Below are positions 53,973 to 63,943 of a stretch of 64,000 nt of DNA, piece after piece (position 1 is the stretch's first letter; each line of letters opens with the position of its first letter). Under the pieces are notes generated by a model. That model worked only from the letters and a program-made list of their open reading frames with translations, did no database searches and was not told the DNA's origin. A program made the translations under genes and the position numbers. The DNA is from Leucobacter luti (GTDB lineage Bacteria > Actinomycetota > Actinomycetes > Actinomycetales > Microbacteriaceae): assembly GCF_019464495.1 (NCBI RefSeq), contig NZ_CP080492.1:3344876-3408875 (forward strand). The letters are read 5' to 3'.

Positions 53973-54614
53973 ATGTCAGTTCATGCTGCAACGCCGCAGC
54001 GAGCGTCGTGGGCTACGCAAGACCCGCTCCTCCTGGAGTACTACGACACGGAGTGGGGCGAGCCCGTGACCGATGATCGCGGCGTCTACGAACGGCTCTC
54101 CCTCGAAGCGTTTCAAACGGGGCTGTCCTGGCTCACTGTGCTGCGTAAACGCGAGGCGTTTCGTGAGGCCTTCGCAGGTTTTGACCCTGAACGGGTGGCC
54201 CGCTTCACTGAAAGTGACGTGGCTCGCCTCCTCTCCGACCAGCGCATCATCCGCAACCGCCTCAAGATCCGCGCGACCATCACGAACGCGCAGGCGACGA
54301 TTCGGATGAGCGAGCGAGAGGGTCCCTCGCTTGCCCGTCTGGTGTGGTCGTACATGCCGGTGCACTCTCCCGCGCCTGTCACGGATGCCCAAGTTCCGTC
54401 CACTTCGCGTGAGTCGCGCGAGCTCGCCACAGAACTGCGGGGGCTCGGATTCAGCTTCGTGGGGCCAACCACGGTCTTTGCGCTCATGGCGGCGATTGGG
54501 GTCACGGATACGCATCTGGTCAGGAGCCCGCGCCGAGGGTGTTCAGGGCTGTGGAACATCGACGGGACGCGCAGCAACGTGCCCGCCCCATTCGCGTCGA
54601 CACTCGTGGAGTAG
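53973..54614 (+). CDS. tag: DNA-3-methyladenine glycosylase I, zinc ligands not conserved
   Basis: A 213-residue base-excision glycosylase of the Tag family. It has the family segments EYYDTEWGEPVTDDRGVYE, LSLEAFQTGLSWLTVLRKRE, FDPERVARF, RLLSDQRIIRNRLKI and GFSFVGPTTVFALMAAIGV. E. coli Tag binds zinc through an N-terminal Cys, a His in YHDxEWG, and a C-terminal His and Cys. Here the N-terminal Cys is Ser (RASW), the first His is Tyr, and the C-terminal pattern is THLVRSPRRGC, so the site is probably lost. AGAAAGG precedes the ATG. Confidence 0.87.
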   Translation: MSVHAATPQRASWATQDPLLLEYYDTEWGEPVTDDRGVYERLSLEAFQTGLSWLTVLRKREAFREAFAGFDPERVARFTESDVARLLSDQRIIRNRLKIRATITNAQATIRMSEREGPSLARLVWSYMPVHSPAPVTDAQVPSTSRESRELATELRGLGFSFVGPTTVFALMAAIGVTDTHLVRSPRRGCSGLWNIDGTRSNVPAPFASTLVE

Positions 54615-54677
54615 CTGGCCCGCCGGGTCGTGCCCTGAGCCGCGACCGGGGACTGAGCCCAGCGTCGGTCAGACAGC

Positions 54678-54683
54678 TAGGAT
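54678..54683 (+). promoter_or_regulatory. -10 box TAGGAT upstream of gatCAB
   Basis: TAGGAT lies 42 bases before the gatC start. The leader ends with TGGAGCAGC, which provides a ribosome site, so this operon is leadered, unlike several neighbours. Confidence 0.5.
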
Positions 54684-54725
54684 AGGGAGGTCTGAGAACC
54701 ACCCCCGAAGCCATGATGGAGCAGC

Positions 54726-55061
54726 ATGCCTGAAACCTCTGCGGCCGATTCCGCCGCCACGAGCGGTGAGATCACGGCCGAGACCGTGCAGCATCTCGCG
54801 GGCCTTGCCCGAATCGCGCTGACCGACCCCGAGATCGACTCGCTCACGACCGAGCTCGGCTCGATCTTGACGAACATTGCAAAGGTGAGCGAGGTTGCGA
54901 GCACAGATGTGCCGGCGACGAGCCACCCGATTCCGCTGAACAATGTCACGCGTCGCGACGAGATCACCGATGTGCTGACCCGCGAGGAAGCGCTCGCGAA
55001 CGCACCTGAGACGACAGACGGAATGTTCCGGGTGTCTTCGATCCTGGGGGAGGAGCAGTAA
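54726..55061 (+). CDS. gatC: Asp/Glu-tRNA amidotransferase subunit C
   Basis: A 111-residue GatC, which clamps GatA to GatB. After about 18 variable residues come [34 protein letters not shown] and the C-terminal [11 protein letters not shown]. The stop overlaps the gatA ATG by one base (TAATG). Confidence 0.95.
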   Translation: MPETSAADSAATSGEITAETVQHLAGLARIALTDPEIDSLTTELGSILTNIAKVSEVASTDVPATSHPIPLNNVTRRDEITDVLTREEALANAPETTDGMFRVSSILGEEQ

Positions 55062-56596
55062 TGAGCGACCTGATTCAGCTGACCGCGGCAGACCTCGCCG
55101 CCAAGCTCGCGGCGCGCGAAGTCTCTTCCGTTGAGGCGACGCAGGCGCACCTCGACCGCATCGCGGCTGTGGACGGCGAGCTCCATGCGTTCCTCGCAAC
55201 AGATGCTGAGGCATCACTCGCCGCCGCCCGCACCATCGACGAGCGTCGTGCGGCGGGTGAACAACTGGGCGAACTCGCGGGCGTCCCGCTCGCGATCAAG
55301 GACGTGCTGGTGACGACGGATATGCCGTCGACGTCCGGCTCCAAGATTCTCGAAGGATACCGCTCTCCGTTCGACGCGACCGTGGTTGCGAAAGCCCGCG
55401 CCGCAGGTCTCGTGAACATTGGCAAGACAAACATGGACGAGTTCGCGATGGGCTCAGCAACGGAGAACTCCGCGTACGGTCCCACGCACAATCAGTGGGA
55501 CGCTACGCGAGTGCCGGGTGGCTCAGGTGGTGGCTCCGCAGTCGCAGTTGGCGCATTCGAAGCACCGCTCGCGCTTGGCTCGGATACTGGCGGCTCGATC
55601 CGCCAGCCCGCAGCACTCACCGGCACCGTTGGCGTCAAACCGACCTACGGTGGGGTCAGCCGCTACGGTGCTATCGCACTCGCATCGTCACTCGACCAGG
55701 TGGGCCCGTGCGCGCGCACTGTGCTCGACACCGCGCTGCTGCATGATGTGGTCGCCGGCCACGATTGGCACGATTCGACGTCGCTCGATGTTTCTTGGCC
55801 CTCGATGGCCGCAGCTGCGCGCAGCGGCGTCGATCCGGCCACCCTGCAGGGCCTCCGCGTTGGGGTCGTCAAACAGCTCATGATCGATGGGCTGCAGCCC
55901 GGGGTGAAGGCGCGTTTTGACGAGTCGATCGCGCTGTTGCAGGCCCAGGGGGCTGAGATCGTCGAGATTGACGCACCGCACTTTGAGTACGCGGTCGCCG
56001 CGTACTACCTGATTCTGCCTGCGGAGGCCTCAAGCAACCTCGCAAAGTACGACTCCGTGCGCTTCGGTCTCCGTGTCACACCGCAGGGTGGCGGAACCGT
56101 TGAGGGCGTGATGAGTGAGACCCGCGCGGCGGGCTTTGGCGCAGAGGTGAAGCGCCGCATCATTCTCGGTACCTACGCGCTCTCCGCTGGCTACTACGAC
56201 GCCTACTACGGGAGCGCCCAGAAAGTGCGCACCCTCATCCAGCGCGATTTCGCTGCGGCGTTTGAGCAGGTCGACGTCATCGCATCCCCGACAGCGCCCA
56301 CGACCGCGTGGACGCTTGGCACGCACAGCGGCGATCCGATGCAGGATTACTTGAACGACGCCACAACGATTCCCGCAAACCTCGCGGGTCTTCCCGGGAT
56401 GAGCCTCCCGATCGGCACCGCGAGTGAGGACGGCCTGCCGGTCGGACTGCAGCTCATGGCTCCTGCCTTCGAAGACGCTCGCCTGTACCGTGCAGGCGCA
56501 GCCATCGAACAGCTGATTTCCGATCGTGACGGTGCGCCGTTCTGGGCACAGGCCCCCTCCCTTGCAGGTGTTCCGACCCGGAAGGCGGTCGCGTAA
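55061..56596 (+). CDS. gatA: Asp/Glu-tRNA amidotransferase subunit A
   Basis: The 511-residue amidase that frees ammonia from glutamine for GatB. The Ser-cisSer-Lys triad is visible: Lys in [13 protein letters not shown], and the two Ser in [20 protein letters not shown] and [15 protein letters not shown]. It is translationally coupled to gatC and gatB by single-base overlaps. Confidence 0.97.
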   Translation: MSDLIQLTAADLAAKLAAREVSSVEATQAHLDRIAAVDGELHAFLATDAEASLAAARTIDERRAAGEQLGELAGVPLAIKDVLVTTDMPSTSGSKILEGYRSPFDATVVAKARAAGLVNIGKTNMDEFAMGSATENSAYGPTHNQWDATRVPGGSGGGSAVAVGAFEAPLALGSDTGGSIRQPAALTGTVGVKPTYGGVSRYGAIALASSLDQVGPCARTVLDTALLHDVVAGHDWHDSTSLDVSWPSMAAAARSGVDPATLQGLRVGVVKQLMIDGLQPGVKARFDESIALLQAQGAEIVEIDAPHFEYAVAAYYLILPAEASSNLAKYDSVRFGLRVTPQGGGTVEGVMSETRAAGFGAEVKRRIILGTYALSAGYYDAYYGSAQKVRTLIQRDFAAAFEQVDVIASPTAPTTAWTLGTHSGDPMQDYLNDATTIPANLAGLPGMSLPIGTASEDGLPVGLQLMAPAFEDARLYRAGAAIEQLISDRDGAPFWAQAPSLAGVPTRKAVA

Positions 56597-58110
56597 TGGC
56601 GAAGACGAAGATCATGGACTACGCGGAAGCGCTCGAGCGTTTTGAGCCCGTCATCGGGCTTGAGGTGCACGTCGAGCTGAACACCGCGACAAAGATGTTC
56701 TCCGCGGCTCCCAACACCTTTGGTGCGGATCCCAACACCAACCTGACGCCTGTCTGCCTTGGACTGCCAGGTGCGTTGCCGGTTGTCAACGAACAGGCCG
56801 TGCGATACTCGATCAGCCTGGGCCTCGCGCTCGGCTGCGAGATTGCCGAGGTGTCTGGTTTCGCGCGGAAGAACTACTTCTACCCGGACATGGCGAAGAA
56901 CTATCAGATCTCGCAGTACGACGACCCCATCGCCTTCGACGGCACCGTGGAGATCGAGCTCGCGAGCGGCCGTGTCGTGCACGTCCCGATTGAGCGCGCG
57001 CACATGGAAGAGGACGCGGGCAAGCTCAACCACATCGGTGGCTCCACCGGCCGTATTCAGGGAGCGGAGTACTCGCTTGTTGATTACAACCGGGCCGGAG
57101 TTCCCCTGGTGGAGATCGTCACGCGCCCGATCTTCGGCGGCGAGGAAGATACACCGGAGATTGCGTCGGCGTATGTCGCCACGATCCGAGAGCTCGTCAC
57201 AGCGCTCGGCATTTCAGACGCGCGGATGGAGCGGGGCAACCTGCGCTGCGATGCAAACGTTTCTCTGCGTCCCCGCGGCAACGAAGACGCAGGCATGAGC
57301 GTGCTCGGAACGCGCACGGAGACGAAGAACGTGAACTCCCTGCGTTCGATCGAGCGGGCGGTGCGCTTCGAGATCCAGCGCCAGGCGCAGCTGCTCTCCG
57401 AGGGCACCGCAATCACGCAGGAGACGCGTCACTGGCACGAGGATACGGGTGAGACCTCTCCGGGCCGGCCCAAGAGCGATGCTGACGACTATCGCTACTT
57501 CCCGGAGCCTGATCTCGCCCCGCTCACGCCCTCGCGCGAGCTGGTGGAAGAATTGCGTGCGCAGCTGCCCGAGCACCCGACGCTGCGCCGCCGCCGCTTG
57601 ATCTCAGAGTGGCAGTTCTCTGCCCTCGAGTTCCAGGATGTGGTGAACGCCGGTCTTGTCGGAGCCATCGAGTCGACAATTGCCGCTGGAGTTTCGGCGC
57701 AGGCCGCGCGGAAGTGGTGGACAGGCGAAATCGCTCGCATCGCCAACGAGCGCGGAGCTGTGCCCACCGAGCTGATCACGCCGGAGCAGATCGCCTCCGT
57801 CGTCACCCTGGTCGATGACGGCACGCTCAACGACAAGCTCGCGCGCCAGGTTCTGGCCGGGATTATCGACGGTGAGGGCACTGCGAGCGAGATTGTCGCC
57901 GCGCGCGGACTCGCAATCGTGTCCGATGATGGCGCGCTAATCGCCGCGGTTGACGCTGCGCTGGCTGAGCAGCCTGATGTGCTCGCAAAGATTCGCGATG
58001 GCAAGGTGCAGGCCGCTGGTGCGATCATCGGTTCCGTCATGAAAGCGATGCGCGGTCAGGCGGATGCAGCCCGTGTACGCGAGCTCGTACTGGAGCGTGC
58101 GAACGCGTAG
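56596..58110 (+). CDS. gatB: Asp/Glu-tRNA amidotransferase subunit B
   Basis: The 504-residue tRNA-binding kinase/amidotransferase subunit that converts Glu-tRNA-Gln or Asp-tRNA-Asn to the amide. It has [65 protein letters not shown] and the C-terminal YqeY-like domain ending [13 protein letters not shown]. The operon ends with a strong hairpin. Confidence 0.97.
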   Translation: MAKTKIMDYAEALERFEPVIGLEVHVELNTATKMFSAAPNTFGADPNTNLTPVCLGLPGALPVVNEQAVRYSISLGLALGCEIAEVSGFARKNYFYPDMAKNYQISQYDDPIAFDGTVEIELASGRVVHVPIERAHMEEDAGKLNHIGGSTGRIQGAEYSLVDYNRAGVPLVEIVTRPIFGGEEDTPEIASAYVATIRELVTALGISDARMERGNLRCDANVSLRPRGNEDAGMSVLGTRTETKNVNSLRSIERAVRFEIQRQAQLLSEGTAITQETRHWHEDTGETSPGRPKSDADDYRYFPEPDLAPLTPSRELVEELRAQLPEHPTLRRRRLISEWQFSALEFQDVVNAGLVGAIESTIAAGVSAQAARKWWTGEIARIANERGAVPTELITPEQIASVVTLVDDGTLNDKLARQVLAGIIDGEGTASEIVAARGLAIVSDDGALIAAVDAALAEQPDVLAKIRDGKVQAAGAIIGSVMKAMRGQADAARVRELVLERANA

Positions 58111-58129
58111 TCCAGCAGATCTGGGCCCA

Positions 58130-58165
58130 TGAGGCGCCGGGCGGGGGTCCCCGCTCGGCGCCTCA
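58130..58165. terminator. Hairpin after gatB
   Basis: TGAGGCGCCG pairs with CGGCGCCTCA, and an inner GC-only stem extends it, giving a very stable hairpin 20 bases after gatB. No T run follows. The rest of the gap to 58368 shows no gene; glpD converges on it from the other side. Confidence 0.7.
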
Positions 58166-58368
58166 ATCATATGGTGCGCCGGGGCTCCCGTGCGCCTGAC
58201 GTGGCACACGAGCCATGGTGATGTCCGTGCGGGTCGGGAGCTCGCACTGACACCTCCGCCGCCGCACGCGTGAGGCGACCGTGTGCCCCTCTCGGACGTC
58301 GTGCAGAACCCTCACGCGCAGTGCGGCGCGGCGCTGTGCCGTGTACGCCCCGCGCATGGCGCGTGAAT

Positions 58369-60135
58369 CTACGGGGGAGTCGACTCCTCAAGACGCGCCA
58401 AGCCTCTGCTGCCCAATTCGACGCGGTGAGCATCGCGAAGGATCTGCGTAGCGCGCGCAACCTCGGCACGCTGCACCGCTGCGGTCCAGCCCAGCTCGGG
58501 GGCGACTGCAGCAGCGATCTCGGTCAACGTGGCCTTCGTCAGCCCGCCGACAAATGCAATCGAAGTGCGCCGGAGCAGCAGATCATCGAGATGGAGCACG
58601 GCCTCGGTGTGTGCGAGGTAGGCAAGCTCTTCAACGGTGTACCCCGGCGCGGAGGCGAGCTCCTGCGGCGACGGGGGGAGCGCCGTGAGCACCTCGGCGG
58701 CCTTGCTTCCATAGCGATCGAGGAGTCGCGAGACGAGCTCGGGGTCGTGGTCTCCGCCGTGCCGTGCCACCCAGATCTTGCGGGAGGCACGATCCTGCGG
58801 GAAGCCAGCGCCACCGCCGATCATTGTGGTGCGCGTGCTGACTTTTCTGCGCTTCCCGAGGAGACGCAGCGTCTCATCGCCCAGGTGCTCAGCCAGGGCA
58901 CGGAACGTCGTCCACTTTCCCCCGACGAGGCTGAGGCTGCGCACCCCTCCGAGCCAGCCATGCTCGATCCGGTAGTCCCGAGAGACGAAGCCCGGCGCGG
59001 TGTCGTCGTGCTTCGGGAGCGGCCGAATTCCCGAGAATGAATACACGATGTGTTCGCGGCGCACGGTGATGCTCGGAAAAACGTGCGGGATGAGGTCGAA
59101 GAAGTAGTCTACTTCCGCATCAGTGCACACGCTTGGCTCGGCGGGATCCGCGTCGAGGTCGGTCGTGCCGATCATTACTCGGCCCTTGAGTGGGTAGATC
59201 AGTACGATCCGGCCGTCCGAGTGCTCGAAGAACATTTCGCGTCCCGCGGTTGCGTCGAGGAGCTCGGGGTGATCGACAACGATGTGAGAACCTTTTGTGC
59301 CGCCCATATACTGCGTCGGTCGGCCGAGCGCGGCGTTCGTGTGGTCGGTCCACGGTCCGCTGGTGTTGATCACCACGCGGGCGGTGAACGTGAAATCGTC
59401 CCCGCCGTCCTCGTCGTGCAAGACCACACCGCCGTCAGCGAAGCCGGTCGCTGTAACGTAGTTCGCCGCGCGCGCCATCGCAGCTTCGGCGGAGACACCC
59501 GGACGGGGCTTCCCCGCTGCGATCCCGTCTGAAAGCACATCGAGGGCCAACCGCTCAGGATCGTGCATTGACGCATCGAAGTAGGTTGCCGTGTATTTGA
59601 TGCCGGGGTTGAGCCGCGGCAGCGCGCGCAGTGAGCGGTCACGGCCGTGGAACCGGTGTCGCGGCACCCGGCCTCCGCCCCGCGAGAAGGTGTCGTAGAT
59701 CATCAGGCCGATTTTGATGAGGAGCGCACCGCGCTCCCGTGGCTGCCCGCGACCGTGCGAAACGAGCAACCTGAACGGCGCTGTGAGCACACCGGAGAAC
59801 GTCTTGAAAATCGGAATTGTGGTCTCGAGCGGCGCGACATAGTGGGGTGCGTTCCGGAGCAAGCGATTGCGCTCCTGCACCGCCTCTTTGACGAGTCGCA
59901 GTTCGCCGTTCTCCAAGTACCTCACGCCGCCGTGCACCATATGACTCGAAGCTGACGATGCGCCCGAGACGAAGTCACCGCGGTCAATGAGTGCGACGTC
60001 GACGCCCTGCAGCGCGAGTTCCCGGAACGTCGCAATGCCGTTGATTCCACCGCCGATAATCAGGACATCGGCTTGCGGTCTGGCACGGAGTTGCGCGACG
60101 GCGGACCGGGGATCGGGGGAGTTTTGCCGTGCCAT
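58369..60135 (-). CDS. glpD: FAD-dependent glycerol-3-phosphate dehydrogenase
   Basis: A 588-residue membrane-associated flavoprotein that oxidises glycerol-3-phosphate to dihydroxyacetone phosphate and passes electrons to quinone. It has the FAD Rossmann motif VLIIGGGINGIATFRELALQ, GASSASSHMVHGGVRYLENG, INTSGPWTDHTN, MIGTTDLDADP and SGIRPLPKH, then the C-terminal DAO_C helices (YTVEELAYLAHTEAV). ATG 60135 was chosen; a frame running further upstream would cross the divergent dinB start. Confidence 0.94.
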   Translation of the reverse strand: MARQNSPDPRSAVAQLRARPQADVLIIGGGINGIATFRELALQGVDVALIDRGDFVSGASSASSHMVHGGVRYLENGELRLVKEAVQERNRLLRNAPHYVAPLETTIPIFKTFSGVLTAPFRLLVSHGRGQPRERGALLIKIGLMIYDTFSRGGGRVPRHRFHGRDRSLRALPRLNPGIKYTATYFDASMHDPERLALDVLSDGIAAGKPRPGVSAEAAMARAANYVTATGFADGGVVLHDEDGGDDFTFTARVVINTSGPWTDHTNAALGRPTQYMGGTKGSHIVVDHPELLDATAGREMFFEHSDGRIVLIYPLKGRVMIGTTDLDADPAEPSVCTDAEVDYFFDLIPHVFPSITVRREHIVYSFSGIRPLPKHDDTAPGFVSRDYRIEHGWLGGVRSLSLVGGKWTTFRALAEHLGDETLRLLGKRRKVSTRTTMIGGGAGFPQDRASRKIWVARHGGDHDPELVSRLLDRYGSKAAEVLTALPPSPQELASAPGYTVEELAYLAHTEAVLHLDDLLLRRTSIAFVGGLTKATLTEIAAAVAPELGWTAAVQRAEVARATQILRDAHRVELGSRGLARLEESTPP

Positions 60136-60217
60136 GAGACCTGCCTTGCTGCCGGAGCGAGTGGGTGCTGCTGCTAACGCTACAAGAAACGTCGGTAGTA
60201 TGTGGTGCAATAGAGAA

Positions 60218-61435
60218 ATGGTTGAGACGGGACGAGACGTGGCGTCGATGCTGCACGTCGATATGGACTCGTTTTTTGTCTCGGTCGAGTTACTCGATTT
60301 TCCCGAGCTGCGTGGCCGACCGGTAGTGGCAGCGCATGACACGCCTCGTTCGGTCGTGTCCGCCGCAAGCTATGAGGCGCGGCGGTACGGCGTACGTTCG
60401 GCGATGCCCGTAGCGCGGGCGAAGCAGCTGTGCCCTGAACTCATACTGATTCCACCGACTTTTGAGAAGTATCGGCGGGCGTCGCGTGAGGTCATGGCGA
60501 TTTTTCACGAGTTCACCCCGCTCGTCGAGCCGTTGAGTATCGATGAAGCTTTCCTCGATGTTGCAGGTTCCCTGAAACTGTTTGGGTCGCCATCTGAGAT
60601 TGCTCGCGCGATCCGCGCCCGGGTGCGTGAGCGCACGCAGCTTCCGGCATCGGTGGGGCTCGCCGCAACGAAGTTCGTCGCAAAGCTCGCGTCCCAGCGT
60701 GCCAAACCGGATGGCATCCTCGAGATTCCCCCGGCGCGCACCGTGGAGTTCCTGCACACCCTCCCCATCGAGGCGATGTGGGGTGTGGGCCAAGCCACTG
60801 CTCGCACGCTGAAGTCGCGCGCCATCCATACGGTCGCGGAGCTCGCGCGCGAGCCGCTGCCCTCGCTCACGAGACTCGTCGGTGCAGCGAGTGCGCAGCG
60901 GCTGCATGCCCTCGCAAACGGACGTGATGCGCGCGTCGTCGAGACCACCAGAGTCGAGAAGAGTATCGGCCACGAGGAAACGTTTGCCCGCGACATCGTT
61001 GACAGCGAATTCCTCGAGCGCGAGCTGCTTCGGCTCGCCACACGCACCGGGGAGCGGCTCCGCGATGCGGACCTTGAGGCGCGCACTATCGCGATCAAAG
61101 TGCGGTGGGAGAGCTTTGAGACCATTTCGCGCTCACGTACGCTTCACGAAGCCACGAACTCAACGCAGCGGATCTACCAGACCGCGCGTGAGCTATTCCT
61201 CGGGCTGGGAGCAGCTGGGCGCCCGGTACGCCTGATCGGAGTGCGGGCAGAGCAGCTTGCGCCTGCGGGCAGCGATCCTGCAGGGCTCTGGAGCGACGAC
61301 GAAGACTGGCGCGCGGTTGACCAGGCAGTCGACGAAGTGCGTGGTCGGTTCGGAGCAGCCGGCGTGACCTCCGCGAGCCTGCTCGCGGGCCGCCGTGATG
61401 TTGTCGATCCGCGCTCTCTGCAGCCACCAACGTAA
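60218..61435 (+). CDS. dinB: DNA polymerase IV (Y family)
   Basis: A 405-residue translesion polymerase. It has MLHVDMDSFFVSVELLD with the first metal-binding Asp, YEARRYGVRSAMP, LSIDEAFLDVAGS with the catalytic Asp-Glu, and MWGVGQATARTLKSRAIHTV (HhH). The little-finger domain runs to about residue 365. ATG 60218 is the likely start; an ATG 30 bases later would also leave the domain intact. No LexA box is visible in the 82 bases shared with the divergent glpD, unlike the imuA operon. Confidence 0.94.
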   Translation: MVETGRDVASMLHVDMDSFFVSVELLDFPELRGRPVVAAHDTPRSVVSAASYEARRYGVRSAMPVARAKQLCPELILIPPTFEKYRRASREVMAIFHEFTPLVEPLSIDEAFLDVAGSLKLFGSPSEIARAIRARVRERTQLPASVGLAATKFVAKLASQRAKPDGILEIPPARTVEFLHTLPIEAMWGVGQATARTLKSRAIHTVAELAREPLPSLTRLVGAASAQRLHALANGRDARVVETTRVEKSIGHEETFARDIVDSEFLERELLRLATRTGERLRDADLEARTIAIKVRWESFETISRSRTLHEATNSTQRIYQTARELFLGLGAAGRPVRLIGVRAEQLAPAGSDPAGLWSDDEDWRAVDQAVDEVRGRFGAAGVTSASLLAGRRDVVDPRSLQPPT

Positions 61436-61439
61436 CTGA

Positions 61440-62042
61440 TTAAGCCGCACCGTTCGTGGGGGAGTCTTCTTCGGACACCGGTTCGTCGGGGCTCGACATG
61501 ATGGTCAGCACAGACTCCAGAATCGCGGCGAGCCAATCGAACACGAGCACCGTGCCGCGGGTATCGTCCTGTTCGAGTAGACGCTCACGATCTTCGCTCG
61601 TGTCGAGTCCGATCCGGGCTGCAATTGCGAGTCGGAGCGCGGTGATCGTGCGGACCCAGGCCGGAAGCGTCGCCGCGGAGATGTCCACCGTGACCGGGTC
61701 TGACGTCGTCGGATGCGCGTCCCCGAGGCCCAGCAACGACGTCACGTGGATCGCGTCCTGGAGTTTGCGATTGAGGAGTCCCTGCTCGGTCACACGCCGG
61801 AACGAAGACGAGGCCTCGTCCGCGTCGTAGGCATCGGGGAACAACCTGGCGAGGGCGGGATCCTCTGGTAACTCCTCCGAGCCGCCCACTTCGAGACTCG
61901 CGAAGAGGGGATCTGGATCGAGTGCGGTGCCGCTGTGGCTCTGGAGCAGCTGGGTGAGCTGGGTGATGAGCTGGTCGAGCATGGCGGCCTCGTCGTACTC
62001 GAAGAGGATCCGGAGCCCACCGGGGCGGGGGAGGAGTTTCAC
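61440..62042 (-). CDS. DUF2017 domain-containing protein
   Basis: A 200-residue acidic protein of the actinobacterial DUF2017 family (VKLLPRPGGLRILFEYDEAA at the start, LLNRKLQDAIHVTSLLGLGD, WVRTITALRLAIAARIGL). Its GTG start overlaps the clpS stop (GTGA), a pairing that is standard in actinobacteria and hints at a link to N-end-rule degradation. Function is unproven. Confidence 0.9.
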   Translation of the reverse strand: MKLLPRPGGLRILFEYDEAAMLDQLITQLTQLLQSHSGTALDPDPLFASLEVGGSEELPEDPALARLFPDAYDADEASSSFRRVTEQGLLNRKLQDAIHVTSLLGLGDAHPTTSDPVTVDISAATLPAWVRTITALRLAIAARIGLDTSEDRERLLEQDDTRGTVLVFDWLAAILESVLTIMSSPDEPVSEEDSPTNGAA

Positions 62043-62329
62043 GCGACACCAGCCTTGCGCACCGTGGCCCACAATCCGTAACTGTGCAGTGCTTCGACGT
62101 GCATTTCCATCGCCTCTCTGCCGCCTTCGGCAACCACGGCACTGCCGCGATGGTGCACTCGCAGCATCAGTTCCTCCGCGTGTGAGCGCTCAAACCCAAA
62201 GTGGGTTTGGAACACGTATGAGACATATGACATGAGGTTCACCGGATCATCCCAAACCACCGCTTGCCAGCCATGATCTGGTGAGCGTTGCGCAGCTTCA
62301 ACTCGGCCGATCTCTGTGTCGGTCATCAT
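62039..62329 (-). CDS. clpS: ClpS adaptor of the Clp protease
   Basis: A 96-residue ClpS, which delivers proteins with destabilising N-terminal residues to the Clp protease. The fold motifs WQAVVWDDPVNLMSYVSYVF, FERSHAEELMLRVHHRGSAV and the segment AMEMHVEALHSYGLWATV are clear, including the Asn-Asp-type pocket residues in DDPVN. The start could be ATG 62329 or the GTG at 62335, which overlaps the preceding stop (GTGA). Confidence 0.93.
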   Translation of the reverse strand: MMTDTEIGRVEAAQRSPDHGWQAVVWDDPVNLMSYVSYVFQTHFGFERSHAEELMLRVHHRGSAVVAEGGREAMEMHVEALHSYGLWATVRKAGVA

Positions 62330-62331
62330 CG

Positions 62332-62679
62332 TCACCCCCACCCGAGCTCGTGAATGCGTTCTTCTGAGATGCCGTAGAAGTGGGCGATCTCGTGAATCAG
62401 AGTGACGCGGATCTCGTGCACAAGCTCAGCGTGATCTTCGCAGTGAGCGAGGAGATTCGACCGGAACAGAATGATGCGGTCAGGCTCCTCGCCGTAGCCG
62501 TAGACGTTGCGCTCGGCCAGCGAAAAGCCCTCGTAGACGCCGAGAATGTCACTGCCGTCCTCGGGATGATCTTCCACGAGGAAAATGACGTTGTCGAGTT
62601 GCTCGAGCATGTCATTGTGCAGCGAATCGAGGCCGTCGGCTACGAGGGCTTCGAACTCTTCGTGCGGCATATCGAGCAT
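62332..62679 (-). CDS. Small metallopeptidase-family protein (HEXXH zincin)
   Basis: A 115-residue protein with the zinc motif His-Glu-Ile-Ala-His (TLIHEIAHFYGISEERIHELG), matching the minimal zincin family formerly DUF1025. Substrates are unknown. It heads the clpS-DUF2017 operon and may start without a leader: TAGGGT ends six bases before its ATG. Confidence 0.9.
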   Translation of the reverse strand: MLDMPHEEFEALVADGLDSLHNDMLEQLDNVIFLVEDHPEDGSDILGVYEGFSLAERNVYGYGEEPDRIILFRSNLLAHCEDHAELVHEIRVTLIHEIAHFYGISEERIHELGWG

Positions 62680-62685
62680 GCTTTC

Positions 62686-62691
62686 ACCCTA
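62686..62691 (-). promoter_or_regulatory. -10 box TAGGGT of a leaderless promoter
   Basis: On the minus strand TAGGGT is followed by GAAAGC and the ATG of the zincin gene. Confidence 0.5.
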
Positions 62692-62829
62692 CACAGTAGC
62701 GAGGAACCGCGGGTGTGCAGCTTCTGAGTGGGGCGGCACACCCGGGGTGACATGCCAGTTCGCACCTCGCCGCGAAGATGGGTTATGATCGTCAAGTTGC
62801 CTCGTTCGCCTCGGCGGATGTGGTCGCAT

Positions 62830-62906
62830 GGTGGCTATAGCTCAGTTGGTAGAGCACCGGCTTGTGGTGCCGGTGGTCGCGGGTTCAAGTCCCGTTAGCC
62901 ACCCCA
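62830..62906 (+). tRNA. tRNA-His (anticodon GTG)
   Basis: The cloverleaf folds fully: acceptor GTGGCTA/TAGCCAC, D arm AGCTCAGTTGGTAGAGC, anticodon arm CCGGC-TTGTGGT-GCCGG with anticodon GTG, and T arm CGGGTTCAAGTCCCG. The extra G before the acceptor stem (62830) facing C73 is the identity mark of histidine tRNA. CCA is encoded at 62904-62906. A -10-like TATGAT lies at 62784-62789. Confidence 0.97.
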
Positions 62907-62910
62907 AGGA

Positions 62911-62940
62911 AAATCCCCCGCGTTCACGCGGGGGATTTTT
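62911..62940 (+). terminator. Intrinsic terminator after tRNA-His
   Basis: AAATCCCCCGCG, loop TTCA, CGCGGGGGATTT and a run of T: a classic rho-independent terminator immediately after the tRNA. Confidence 0.92.
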
Positions 62941-62998
62941 GTATTCTGGGTGCGGCTCTCTGCGCCAGCGGCGCACCCGGGCCGGGGCGGGAACCCGA

Positions 62999-63943
62999 TT
63001 ACACTGGTTTCCTGCGACGGGCGATATCGGAGAGCGTGTAGCTCGCGAGTGGGTTGTGGCCCAGTTTCTGTCTGGCTGCGGCGACGAGGAGTCCGCGGAT
63101 GTGAGCCGTTTTCCCGGCGCGAACGATGCGAGTGCGCAGCGCATACGCGTCCGTGTACACGATGCGCGGCGCCCACACCGGGGAGCGGCGACGATTTGCG
63201 ACACCAGCCGTCAGGTGGAGAAACGCCTGTGCGCTGCCGATGGCGGAGGCGGCGTCCACGCCGATCGAGATTGAGGGCAAGGACGCGGGATCGGCCCCGT
63301 CCTCGCCTTGCACAGACTGGAGCGAGCGCAGATCCGTATAGGACGGGATATACGGCAGACAGCGTGCGAAGTCGACGCCCGCATCGGCGATTTCATCGAG
63401 TGGCATGCCGGGGGCAAAGCCCATGAAGCGCTCAAAGGTCCACGCGGAGGCTGGGGCAAACGAGGTGGCTTGGGCCGCGAAGCCAACATTCATGACGAGG
63501 AGATCGGGGATACCCAGCAGCCGCGCGCGGCGAGCGATCAGCGATCCGATTTCAGGCTTCGTCAGTTCAGACTCGTCGAGCACCAGCGAGGCGCCGTGCA
63601 TGAATGCTTCGACGTTCTCCGGCGTGACTCCGTCAAGGAATACGTCGACGTCAGCCTCGGGGTTGATATCGAGTACCCGCTCCCGAAACACCTCGGCTTT
63701 GCGGCGATCGAACGTCGAGTGCACGGCGCCCTCGACGCGGTTGACGTTCTCGGGTTCAAAGACTTCTGGATCAGCCACGCTGAAGCTGGCAACCCCCATG
63801 CGCGCAAGCTTCAACCCCAATTGGAAGCCATCCCCGCCCACTCCCGCAATCGCGACGCGTGCCCGCATCAGAGCGCGCTGTTCGTCCTCGCTCCAGAAGC
63901 CGTAGTTGCGCGAGAATTCGAGGGCGCTGACATCGCGCGCCAC
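62999..63943 (-). CDS. ThiF-family (E1-like) adenylyltransferase
   Basis: A 314-residue protein with the E1/ThiF nucleotide fold: AIAGVGGDGFQLGLKLARMG (Gly-rich loop), the acidic strand end VADPEVFEPENVNRVEG with the Arg that contacts ATP, and FRERVLDINPEADVDVF. It lacks the Cys-x2-Cys zinc pairs of MoeB/ThiF. The only Cys between 150 and 210 is in ARCLPYIPSY. The GTG start shares one base with the stop of an upstream gene cut by the window edge. The target protein or metabolite is unknown. Confidence 0.85.
   Translation of the reverse strand: MARDVSALEFSRNYGFWSEDEQRALMRARVAIAGVGGDGFQLGLKLARMGVASFSVADPEVFEPENVNRVEGAVHSTFDRRKAEVFRERVLDINPEADVDVFLDGVTPENVEAFMHGASLVLDESELTKPEIGSLIARRARLLGIPDLLVMNVGFAAQATSFAPASAWTFERFMGFAPGMPLDEIADAGVDFARCLPYIPSYTDLRSLQSVQGEDGADPASLPSISIGVDAASAIGSAQAFLHLTAGVANRRRSPVWAPRIVYTDAYALRTRIVRAGKTAHIRGLLVAAARQKLGHNPLASYTLSDIARRRKPV

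Noticed and set aside
58166..58368. Small gene in the gatB-glpD gap
   Set aside because: Only short Arg-rich frames without ribosome sites; I see nothing beyond the terminator.
60136..60217. LexA box for dinB
   Set aside because: I looked for GAAC-N4-GTTC type symmetry between glpD and dinB and found none.
62907..62998. Attachment site next to tRNA-His
   Set aside because: The tRNA is followed directly by its terminator and an ordinary gene on the other strand; no repeated tRNA 3' end is seen in the window.
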